From positions 1 to 60,632 of the forward strand of contig NZ_PDDM01000031.1 in the NCBI RefSeq assembly GCF_002914585.1: a stretch of 60,632 nt of DNA, read 5' to 3'. Below the pieces are notes generated by a model. That model made no database searches and had not been told where the DNA came from. It saw nothing but the letters and a program-made list of their open reading frames with translations. The stretch comes from Pseudanabaena sp. BC1403. Its GTDB lineage: Bacteria; Cyanobacteriota; Cyanobacteriia; Pseudanabaenales; Pseudanabaenaceae. Every line of letters starts with the position of its first letter. The first letter of the stretch is position 1. The translations under genes were made by a program, and so were the position numbers. Below are positions 8,332 to 16,486 of the stretch, in pieces.

Positions 8332-9437
8332 TTAAGACCCACCGTCGAGGTAAGCATAAAATATTTATCGGTATGAGTCCAGGGGTTGGTAAAACCTATC
8401 GGATGCTGGAAGAAGGACATCGACTGCGTTCTGAAGGAATTGATGTGGTAATTGGCTTACTGGAAACTCATAATCGGACTGAGACTGAGGAAAAAGCAAT
8501 CGGCTTAGAACTTATCCCACGCCAACAGATTAAGTGGGAATCAGTAACGCTCACGGAAATGGATACTGATGCGATCGTTAAGCGACAGCCTCAATTAGCT
8601 CTAGTAGACGAATTAGCTCATACCAACGTCCCTAATGCAGAACGCGAAAAACGCTATCAAGATGTGGAGATCTTGCTCGAAGCTGGAATTGATGTCTATT
8701 CAACGGTAAATATTCAACATATTGAGAGCCTTAATGATACCGTAGCAAAAATTACGGGAGTGATTGTGCGTGAACGCATTCCCGATCGCATTTTAGAAAA
8801 TGCTGATGAAGTGGTAGTTGTTGACGTTACTCCTGAAACTCTTCAGGAACGTCTACGAGATGGCAAAATCTACGCTCCTGAAAAAATTGATCAATCGCTA
8901 AATAACTTCTTTCAGCGTCGCCATTTGATTGCTTTACGAGAGTTGGCTCTGCGCGAAATCGCTGACAATATCGAAGATGATTTTGAATCTCATGATCAGT
9001 CAGGTTCCGCAACAACTATTATCTGTAATATTCATGAACGGGTTTTAGTCTGCGTTTCCACCTATCCCAATTCACTCCAATTATTGCGAAGAGGAGCAAG
9101 AATCGCGGGATATATGCACGCCCAACTCTATGTTTTATTTGTGAATGATCCTGATCGCTTTTTAACCAAAGCCGAAAGTCTACATATTGAGACCTGTGAA
9201 CGCCTCTGTAAAGAGTTTGCAGGTACTTTTATTCGAGTGCGAAATAGTCAGCCTTTAGATGCGATCGTGGATACGGCAAAAAATTATCGAATTACGCAAA
9301 TTGTGATGGGTGAAAGCCAGAAGTCACGCTGGCAAATCCTGTTTAAGGGATCGCTCACGCAAAGGATTTTACGAGTACTCAAAAATGTGGATATTCATAT
9401 CATCTCCACTAGTAAAACTGGAGATGGTGGTATATAG
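8328..9437 (+). CDS. kdpD: Truncated KdpD sensor (KdpD-N plus Usp domain, no kinase)
   Basis: 369 residues covering only the cytosolic N-terminal part of KdpD. Residues 10-215 form the KdpD domain with Walker A GMSPGVGKT and Walker B LALVDELAHTN; residues 225-365 are a universal-stress-protein-like domain with MGESQKSRWQILFKGSLTQRI. The four membrane helices and histidine kinase domain of enterobacterial KdpD are absent, and no frameshifted remnant follows. Short KdpD proteins of this kind are known from cyanobacterial kdp operons, so this is probably normal for the lineage rather than decay. No kdpE is adjacent. Confidence 0.92.
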   Translation: MIKTHRRGKHKIFIGMSPGVGKTYRMLEEGHRLRSEGIDVVIGLLETHNRTETEEKAIGLELIPRQQIKWESVTLTEMDTDAIVKRQPQLALVDELAHTNVPNAEREKRYQDVEILLEAGIDVYSTVNIQHIESLNDTVAKITGVIVRERIPDRILENADEVVVVDVTPETLQERLRDGKIYAPEKIDQSLNNFFQRRHLIALRELALREIADNIEDDFESHDQSGSATTIICNIHERVLVCVSTYPNSLQLLRRGARIAGYMHAQLYVLFVNDPDRFLTKAESLHIETCERLCKEFAGTFIRVRNSQPLDAIVDTAKNYRITQIVMGESQKSRWQILFKGSLTQRILRVLKNVDIHIISTSKTGDGGI

Positions 9438-9465
9438 TCGCTTTAAACCCAGCAACCTGATGGGT

Positions 9466-10074
9466 TTAAAGCAGATTCTCATAGGGAATACGCGGAACTT
9501 CAAAGCGATCGCTAGTTCGACAATAGTAAGCTGGTGAACCCATTCGACCGATAGGAGCAAATCCATTAATATGGAGGTGATTGCCAAGCAGTGCATCATC
9601 CACATGAAACATGACCACTTGTCCGATGATCAGTGTGTATATTCCCAAAGGCTGTTGGCTATGCAGTACACATTCTAGGCTGGCTTTTGCTTCTTCTACT
9701 CGCGGAACCTTAATCCGTTTTGATGCTGCTGCATGTAAACCAACTGCTGTGAGTTCACTCTCATCTGAGGGAAAGTTTGCCGCAGAAATATTCATGGCAG
9801 ATAAAAGATCTTCTGTCACCAAATTAACCACAAACTCGCCGCTAGTAATGATGTTTGCGGCTGTATCCTTCATGCTGCCATCGTCTTTATTACCAATGCT
9901 GATGATTAGGTATAGAGGGTCACTCCCGATCGCATTAAAAAAACTGAAGGGAGCAAGATTGATCACTCCTTCAGAATTTTGCGAAGTTACCCATGCGATC
10001 GGTCGCGGTACGACCAGATTTGTTAACAGTTTGTAGTTGTCTTGTGGTGATGTTGAGTTGGGATCAATATGCAT
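9466..10074 (-). CDS. Flavin reductase-like (DIM6/NTAB family) protein
   Basis: 202 residues of the FMN-binding split-barrel flavin reductase family. Visible are NYKLLTNLVVPRPIAWVTSQNSEGVINLAPFSFFNAIGSDPLYLIISIG at the N-terminus (R-P-I-A-W-V-T, G-x-x-N-L-A-P-[FY]-S-F-F) and DTAANIITSGEFVVNLV. Such proteins bind FMN and reduce flavins or quinone-like substrates with NAD(P)H. It is on the same strand as the aldo/keto reductase and MerR genes. A near-perfect palindrome lies 42-65 bases upstream. Confidence 0.88.
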   Translation of the reverse strand: MHIDPNSTSPQDNYKLLTNLVVPRPIAWVTSQNSEGVINLAPFSFFNAIGSDPLYLIISIGNKDDGSMKDTAANIITSGEFVVNLVTEDLLSAMNISAANFPSDESELTAVGLHAAASKRIKVPRVEEAKASLECVLHSQQPLGIYTLIIGQVVMFHVDDALLGNHLHINGFAPIGRMGSPAYYCRTSDRFEVPRIPYENLL

Positions 10075-10115
10075 AGGAAATAGTCAACCTCTAGATATGC
10101 TGAATATAGCAGTTT

Positions 10116-10139
10116 GCCAATGAGCATATGCTCATTGGC
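10116..10139. promoter_or_regulatory. 24-bp perfect palindrome upstream of the flavin reductase gene
   Basis: Core AATGAG-CATATG-CTCATT, extended by GCC/GGC on both sides. It ends 42 bases before the flavin reductase start and shares the AATGAG-N6-CTCATT pattern with the palindrome upstream of the aldo/keto reductase (11198-11219), so an operator is more likely than a terminator; no T-run follows. Confidence 0.55.
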
Positions 10140-10157
10140 TATAGGGCGAGTACAAGC

Positions 10158-11144
<987 letters not shown>

Positions 11145-11184
11145 GGATTTGTTCCTTTTTGGTTGTAATAATTCGAGCATTATC

Positions 11185-11330
11185 GATTTTTTATTTTCAA
11201 ATGAGTGCATACTCATTTGAATAGGACTTACGCAAAAGAACGAGATGTAGGGGCAATTCATGAATTGCCCCTACGATAAAATGAGGATTTTAGGGCATTT
11301 TTGCGTAAGTCCTATTGAAAATAAAAAATC
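11185..11330. mobile_element. MITE-like element with AGGACTTACGCA ends
   Basis: Inner inverted repeats ATAGGACTTACGCAAAA (11221-11237) and its complement (11298-11314) enclose a palindrome with core GGGCAATTCATGAATTGCCC (11250-11271). Outside them a further 16-base inverted pair, GATTTTTTATTTTCAA (11185-11200) and its complement (11315-11330), continues the symmetry, but on the left a 20-base palindromic block separates the two pairs. The element lies between merR and the aldo/keto reductase promoter. Confidence 0.7.
11198..11219. promoter_or_regulatory. 22-bp palindrome upstream of the aldo/keto reductase gene
   Basis: Nine-base arms CAAATGAGT / ACTCATTTG around GCAT. It ends 54 bases before the reductase start and shares AATGAG-N6-CTCATT with the site at 10116-10139. 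Confidence 0.55.
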
Positions 11331-11383
11331 AGTCCCAGTAGGGTTTTTGAGTTTTCATTTTGCCGTAGGCAAATTGAAAACCG

Positions 11384-11899
11384 TTATAGAATTGCTGGAT
11401 CGAGTTGATCAATCAATTCTTGAGCAGCAGTTTCGGCTTTGAGAGAGATGTGAACTGAATGATTGATTTTTCCTGCTTGAACCATTGCGATATAAGTAGG
11501 AAGATGATACGAGTCTTCCTCATTGGTAATTTCTTTCTCCTCCAATTCCTTATAGTAAGCAATTTTTTTACTGATAATTTCAAGGCTATGATTAAGCTCT
11601 TGCTGGCTGGCAAGAACTGCATTGTAATGCTCTTCCAATAGCAATCGTCTTTGATGTGCTGAAGAAAGTCCTTGTCGGCGAAGCTCTGCAAACTGCTGCA
11701 TTTGACGGATTGGCATTTTCGTAGTTCGTAATTTAGTTAGAAACCTGACACAATCCAGATCATAGTTTGTAAATCTACGATACCCACTATCATCTCGATT
11801 GATTGAATCAAGAAGATTCATGCGTTCGTAATAGCGCAATGTATGTGCACTTACACCAGTCATCAGTGAGGCTTCTTGAATTGTGAATGTCCTTTCCAT
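11384..11899 (-). CDS. MerR-family transcriptional regulator
   Basis: 171 residues. The winged helix-turn-helix occupies residues 4-70 (FTIQEASLMTGVSAHTLRYYERMNLL, then GYRRFTNYDLDCVRFLTKLR), followed by a coiled-coil dimerisation helix (about 80-120). The C-terminal effector region has no cysteines, which argues against a metal or thiol sensor of the CueR/ZntR type; it looks closer to AdhR/YraB-like regulators that often sit beside aldo/keto reductases. Its own promoter carries a MerR-type 19-base spacer with a palindrome (11907-11937), indicating autoregulation. Confidence 0.93.
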   Translation of the reverse strand: MERTFTIQEASLMTGVSAHTLRYYERMNLLDSINRDDSGYRRFTNYDLDCVRFLTKLRTTKMPIRQMQQFAELRRQGLSSAHQRRLLLEEHYNAVLASQQELNHSLEIISKKIAYYKELEEKEITNEEDSYHLPTYIAMVQAGKINHSVHISLKAETAAQELIDQLDPAIL

Positions 11900-11906
11900 A
11901 GAACTA

Positions 11907-11937
11907 ACTCTAAACGTTAGAGTGCACTCTAAGTCAA
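11907..11937 (-). promoter_or_regulatory. MerR-type promoter of the regulator gene
   Basis: On the minus strand: -35 TTGACT (11932-11937), a 19-base spacer and -10-like TAGAGT (11907-11912). The perfect palindrome TTAGAGTGCACTCTAA (11917-11932) fills the spacer. A 19-base spacer with a central dyad is the hallmark of promoters that MerR proteins untwist. The expected transcription start lies within a few bases of the ATG at 11899, so the message may be nearly leaderless. Confidence 0.75.
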
Positions 11938-11976
11938 GTACTATTTTTTAACATCACCTTAGTGGCTTACACAAAA

Positions 11977-12037
11977 TAAAAACCCAAAAAATATAGCGGC
12001 GGGCGTAGCCCGCCGCTATATTTTTTGGGTTTTTATG
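11977..12037. repeat. Perfect inverted repeat (AAAACCC family)
   Basis: Arms begin ATAAAAACCC and end GGGTTTTTAT, with a locus-specific inner stem (GCGGCGGGC / GCCCGCCGC). Confidence 0.85.
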
Positions 12038-12049
12038 GATCATTTTTAA

Positions 12050-12179
12050 CTGATGTTACGTGGAATTCAGAATGTGAATCTCCTACTGCTAGCATGACAG
12101 GGCTGCACGGGGGCGCAGCCCCTACCCCAACAATTTAGATTTTGTAAGTACTGTGCCCACCTCGTGCTAACCCTATATA
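12050..12179. mobile_element. MITE-2 copy, left end intact, right end lost
   Basis: Starts with the terminal repeat ACTGATGTTACGTGGAA and continues with the GC-rich CACGGGGGC / CCCCTACCCC segment shared with 16320-16473 and 19834-19986. The complementary right end is missing before the neighbouring gene. Confidence 0.7.
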
Positions 12180-12190
12180 CTATCTGCGAT

Positions 12191-13774
12191 TTATAGACCT
12201 TCGACATCAGGCGCAGCAGCAATTTTGTAGACTAGGATCACTTTGGATTGAGAATAGGGTGGGAGATGCAAATGCCAATTGCAAAAACCGTTGATATCGG
12301 GTTGGATGCGATCGCTGGTTTCATCCTGAACTACTTCAATTTTTACCTTCTCCAATTCTGAGACAGGCATTCGCTCAGTCATGGTGATTTTTCTAGCTTC
12401 ATCGCCAATATTTGAGAGAAAGATACTGACAGTGTTGGTAATAGTATTCCATTGGGTGAGATGATTCTTTTCTCGTTTTTGTGACTGGGTGCGCTGGACA
12501 CGCATATTTGCATCAGTTCCCCAACCAAGGGCAAATTTTTCTTGGGGAGCGATAAAAGATACAGTTGTTCGTCCGACATATTCTGTAGATCGTACTAGAT
12601 CTACGGGGCCAGCCAAAATTGGCAATGTGGAATTATTAGTTTGTTCACTTTTAAGAACGACTTGCAGAGCTATTTCTGGCATAAGCACATACTCAATCTT
12701 GGCTAAGGATTGAAATTGAAATAATGGCACACGATAGGGATTACCATCAGAGGGAATATTCGCTTTTTTGGGAGCGCGGAGAGTTCTCACTTCACCGCCA
12801 TCATCAACCCCAGGTAAATCGATCGCATCTGGTCTTGCTCCTCCACCTAGCCCCGTCGTTTTAACCGTTTGATCGCGCATTTCTACGGCAATCTTCTTTG
12901 CTTTTTCACGGATATTCAGCCAATCATCGGTGAGTAAAGGTGGCTCAGTGCCAAGGGATGCACGCGCGGTGGAAAAGACTAAATCCACATTTAGCCAGTC
13001 TTCGCCTGTGTTTTGCCAAACGCAACCATCAGTACGGAAGGTTAATTGCGAATTTTCTCCCGTTTGCTTATCTCCCATCTGTAACTGGGCTTGATGATAT
13101 GGTCGCCAGAAGGCATTGGGAACGACATAATCAAAAGCTAGTTCATATTCACCAGTTTCAGCGATCGCTAAATCCGCTTCGAGATGCGCCGTAAAAATCT
13201 GATCGGGTCTAGCTTCAGCGTGAATACGGCTTACCAGTCGCTCGATCGCAGATTTCAACTTCGCCTGTGCATGGTAAGTATTGAGGATTTCGCTACGAGC
13301 TTCCCGCATTTTTTGAAATAGCGGCTGTAATTGCGATCGCCATGCCATTGGATCGACTTGTCCCCATGCCGCGTCAATGGGCAACTCCTGCAAAGCTTTT
13401 TCCAAAATTATGCCGATTTGTTGAAACTGGTCTTCGAGTTGTTGGCGATCTTCAGTTAGGACATTGTATTGATCAAATTGTGATCGCCATTCAAGCATTA
13501 GCTCTTCTAACAAGCCTGAGCGATCGGATTCCTTAATTAACATCCGTCGGCGTACACGTACATCGTTTACTCTTGCACCAGATATGCGATCGCTAAATTC
13601 AGCACGAAGGGATTTATCAGAGAGAATGGGCGCAACTTTGGCAACGTGAACGCGCCAAAGTCCTGATGTTAAAGTTACCTTTGCCATCCGTTGAACTTGA
13701 GCGCGATCTTCGAGTAGCGTCACGGTAGTAACAGGAGCATTTAGATCTAGGGTCTGAATTTCGGTTGATATCAT
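12191..13774 (-). CDS. MuiA-like DUF4139 protein (downstream paralogue)
   Basis: 527 residues of the mucoidy-inhibitor MuiA family: an N-terminal DUF4140-like strand region (VTTVTLLEDRAQVQRMAKVTL), a coiled-coil middle (about 85-195) and a C-terminal DUF4139 beta domain with FDYVVPNAFWRPYHQAQLQ, DWLNVDLVFSTARAS, FIAPQEKFALGWGTD and MTERMPVSELEKVKIEV. No signal peptide or membrane helix is seen. The biochemical role of the family is not established. It starts 3 bases after the stop of the upstream paralogue, so the two form an operon. Confidence 0.85.
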   Translation of the reverse strand: MISTEIQTLDLNAPVTTVTLLEDRAQVQRMAKVTLTSGLWRVHVAKVAPILSDKSLRAEFSDRISGARVNDVRVRRRMLIKESDRSGLLEELMLEWRSQFDQYNVLTEDRQQLEDQFQQIGIILEKALQELPIDAAWGQVDPMAWRSQLQPLFQKMREARSEILNTYHAQAKLKSAIERLVSRIHAEARPDQIFTAHLEADLAIAETGEYELAFDYVVPNAFWRPYHQAQLQMGDKQTGENSQLTFRTDGCVWQNTGEDWLNVDLVFSTARASLGTEPPLLTDDWLNIREKAKKIAVEMRDQTVKTTGLGGGARPDAIDLPGVDDGGEVRTLRAPKKANIPSDGNPYRVPLFQFQSLAKIEYVLMPEIALQVVLKSEQTNNSTLPILAGPVDLVRSTEYVGRTTVSFIAPQEKFALGWGTDANMRVQRTQSQKREKNHLTQWNTITNTVSIFLSNIGDEARKITMTERMPVSELEKVKIEVVQDETSDRIQPDINGFCNWHLHLPPYSQSKVILVYKIAAAPDVEGL

Positions 13775-13777
13775 GTT

Positions 13778-16084
13778 CTATTCCTCTCTCCGATTACCGT
13801 TAACTAATTCGTTATCCACAAAAGTCTTAATTGTATAGTCGGCGGTTAATTCCGTTTCACCACCTGCTGGAACGTTGATTTGCCAACGATAGCCGCCTTT
13901 AATCACGGCATTACGCTCTTGCTGTTCGTATTTCTCCCATGCTGGGGCAACCTGTGTGACCGTCACATCTACTTTTACGTCAGCTTGTGGCACAGGAATA
14001 CGTTCGCGTACTTCGATTCTGGCATCTCGTCCTAGTCGATTGGCGATCGCAATATGAATACTGTGACGCAACTCGTTAAAGGCGACCAGACTCATGCCCG
14101 ATCGCACTTCTTTAAAGGAAGTATTTCGCGCCACTTTAATCGATTGTTCCACGCCTAAGCCTAGTTCCATTTGTCCTTTGGGTGGCACGGTGTTAATGCG
14201 CGTTGAGAGAATGTATTCCCCATCAACATAGACATCCGTAGAGCCTGCTAACAATGGCGATCGCAGTGGATTGCGAAGTTGTGCGATCCGAAAAACATTG
14301 GTATCTTCACGGGGGACGACGATATAGCGCAAATCAATCTCCGCATTCTCTTCCAGCAATGCAACTGAATGAAACTGTCCATCGGATGGAATATCAACAA
14401 GTCCAGTCCCAAGATATGCAAAGTCGAAAGCGCCTACCATCTCACGGACATTAGTTCCACCTGAAGGTAAAGGGATAGTAGAGCAAGCAGCAAGAAGTAA
14501 TGCTTGCCGCAAAACCATCGTCAGCTCGAAGTTAACCGTCATTTGCGATCGCTTCAACGACTCCAAATAGATCGTCTGCACGTCAGGCAAGCTGAGTTTT
14601 CCGCGTTGTGAGGTATTACTAGGATCAGCCAATCGCATCAGTCCATAGTTCGTAATCTCTTGGACAGGATCAAAGATGGATTCTCGCATTACTGCCCCTG
14701 GACGATCGAGAAGCGTAGAACTTTGTGCAGGAGCAGGAGCCATTGCCTTACTCATTCTTGCTTCACTCACCATAACTCTTTCTTCCATTCTTGCTAGAGC
14801 AGGAGCTGGTGAACTTCTGCTAGCGTTAGATTGCATCATAGATTTAAGTTCTGCCAACTCTGCATCAACTTCTGATGACATACCACCAAAATATTGGTTC
14901 TGTTCATCAAATGAGATGGCTTCACGTGCTAACTCAACCGAATTGACTCCACGACCCAGCAGATTTTGACTAAGATCTGCTACGGAATCTATTTTTAAAT
15001 TTTCAAGCTTCTGGTTCAGAATCGATTGGGTTACTGATGATAATGGCTCTAGTACTGGAATTTGAAAATTTTGCGAAACTGAAGTAGTACTAATGGCGCT
15101 ATAGGCAATCTGTCTCTGAAGATCATAATCTTCAAAAAGTATCTCAGCTCCCTTGGGTGGATTGCGCCAAGCTTTTTTGGACGCAAATGGTTGCGATCGC
15201 CCTAACCTCAGAGAAGGTAATTCTGGTAACTCACACCAACCCGTCGGCGTAGCTGTCGAAAGCTCGATCTGCACACCTGACCAATCCTCGCCAGTACGCT
15301 GACAAATCAAAGCTCTCAAGGCGATCGCTGCCGTATTGTTGGCACTATTCAGCCGACAAACATAGGTGGGTGTCCATTTTGCCCCCTGCACAAAATATTC
15401 CACAATCAGTTGCAGATTGTCAGGTATGGCTAAAGATGCTGCCATGCGATCGCTAATTTGCAAACGAGCGACAATGGTTTTGCGTAACTCATTTTCTTTG
15501 GCAACATTCGCATTTGAAGCAATGGTTTGCTGTTGTTGCAGATCGCGCAGATTTTCTATGGCTTTTCGCAATTGCATATCAAGTTCGCGCTTTTCTTTGA
15601 TGCGTAACTGTTTCTGCTCATCCTTGAAATTTGCTAAAGCTACTCTTGCACCTGTTGGTGAGGTTGGTGGGGCTTTGCCCTCTTCTCCTATAGGGCGATC
15701 GGGGACATTCAACACATTCAAAGCCGACATTTCTATAGCAATTACACCTTGGAGATCATTTAAGCGATCGACCTCAGCTTTTGCTGACTGGATTAATTCT
15801 TCTAAATCTGATATCGGAACTTCCACAGGTGATGGGACACTCAAACCAACCCGTACATCTGTAACAATTACATTCTCATCTGCCCCAGTTTCGCCATTGT
15901 CCACCCGCACCCTGACACTCGCATCATCCAGAGCTAGCGGTAATCCCACGATCTCGACTTCGACATTTTCAGTATTTTCATTTTGCCATGCGATCGCTGA
16001 CAGACTTGCCAAACGCCTCACAGTGGAGCCTTCGGAGTAAACTTTAACTTTTTCGATTTTGGAGGCAAGCTGGGCGATCGACAT
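13778..16084 (-). CDS. MuiA-like DUF4139 protein (upstream, long paralogue)
   Basis: 768 residues with the same plan as its neighbour: an N-terminal DUF4140-like region (KIEKVKVYSEGSTVRRLASL), a coiled coil (about 90-215), then DUF4139 segments VEYFVQGAKWTPTYVCRL, DWSGVQIELSTATPTGW and RIPVPQADVKVDVTVTQ. It is about 240 residues longer, mainly through a central insert (about 330-480) containing a low-complexity Ser/Ala/Pro/Met stretch (SASRSSPAPALARMEER region). The tandem arrangement suggests a hetero-oligomer or duplication with divergence (inference). Confidence 0.85.
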   Translation of the reverse strand: MSIAQLASKIEKVKVYSEGSTVRRLASLSAIAWQNENTENVEVEIVGLPLALDDASVRVRVDNGETGADENVIVTDVRVGLSVPSPVEVPISDLEELIQSAKAEVDRLNDLQGVIAIEMSALNVLNVPDRPIGEEGKAPPTSPTGARVALANFKDEQKQLRIKEKRELDMQLRKAIENLRDLQQQQTIASNANVAKENELRKTIVARLQISDRMAASLAIPDNLQLIVEYFVQGAKWTPTYVCRLNSANNTAAIALRALICQRTGEDWSGVQIELSTATPTGWCELPELPSLRLGRSQPFASKKAWRNPPKGAEILFEDYDLQRQIAYSAISTTSVSQNFQIPVLEPLSSVTQSILNQKLENLKIDSVADLSQNLLGRGVNSVELAREAISFDEQNQYFGGMSSEVDAELAELKSMMQSNASRSSPAPALARMEERVMVSEARMSKAMAPAPAQSSTLLDRPGAVMRESIFDPVQEITNYGLMRLADPSNTSQRGKLSLPDVQTIYLESLKRSQMTVNFELTMVLRQALLLAACSTIPLPSGGTNVREMVGAFDFAYLGTGLVDIPSDGQFHSVALLEENAEIDLRYIVVPREDTNVFRIAQLRNPLRSPLLAGSTDVYVDGEYILSTRINTVPPKGQMELGLGVEQSIKVARNTSFKEVRSGMSLVAFNELRHSIHIAIANRLGRDARIEVRERIPVPQADVKVDVTVTQVAPAWEKYEQQERNAVIKGGYRWQINVPAGGETELTADYTIKTFVDNELVNGNRREE

Positions 16085-16319
16085 AAATTTATTCTTTATA
16101 CAAATCTTGTCCTGTTTTCTTGAATTTATTATATACGCCTAAAAATAATTTCACTTACCAATTTAGTTTCCACTTATGGAGAACCATAGAGATAATGGTC
16201 ATGGTTGATTGAGCCATCATGGGGAAGTTTATCCCATTCTTCAGTGGGAACTTTGGCTTGAATTTCTTTGACGAGCTCTAATGGGAATCTTCCTTACAAT
16301 GTGGGACAGTTGAATGAGA
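16085..16319. other. Intergenic, no gene seen
   Basis: Upstream region of the MuiA-like operon. I see no convincing ORF, RNA or strong hairpin before the MITE-2 remnant that begins near 16320. Confidence 0.5.
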
Positions 16320-16473
16320 ATGACAATAATAAAAATCGTAAGCTGCTAGCATAGCAGGGCAACCACGGGGGGATTGCCCCTACCCCAAAATTTAAAGGTT
16401 CTCGTAGGGGCTACGCCCCCGTGCCAGCCCTAGACCTATGCTATGGCAGGAATTCCTTCCACGTAACATCAGT
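16320..16473. mobile_element. MITE-2 copy, right end intact
   Basis: Ends with TTCCACGTAACATCAGT, the complement of the left terminus seen at 12050 and 19605, and contains the shared GC-rich internal stem. The left terminus is not recognisable. Confidence 0.65.
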
Positions 16474-16486
16474 TTATAAAAAATTG

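Noticed and set aside
11260-11442. Small plus-strand ORF
   Set aside because: It is built almost wholly of MITE sequence and the 3' end of merR.
15366-16040. Long plus-strand frame opposite the MuiA-like gene
   Set aside because: Ser/Arg-rich shadow of a well-supported coding frame.
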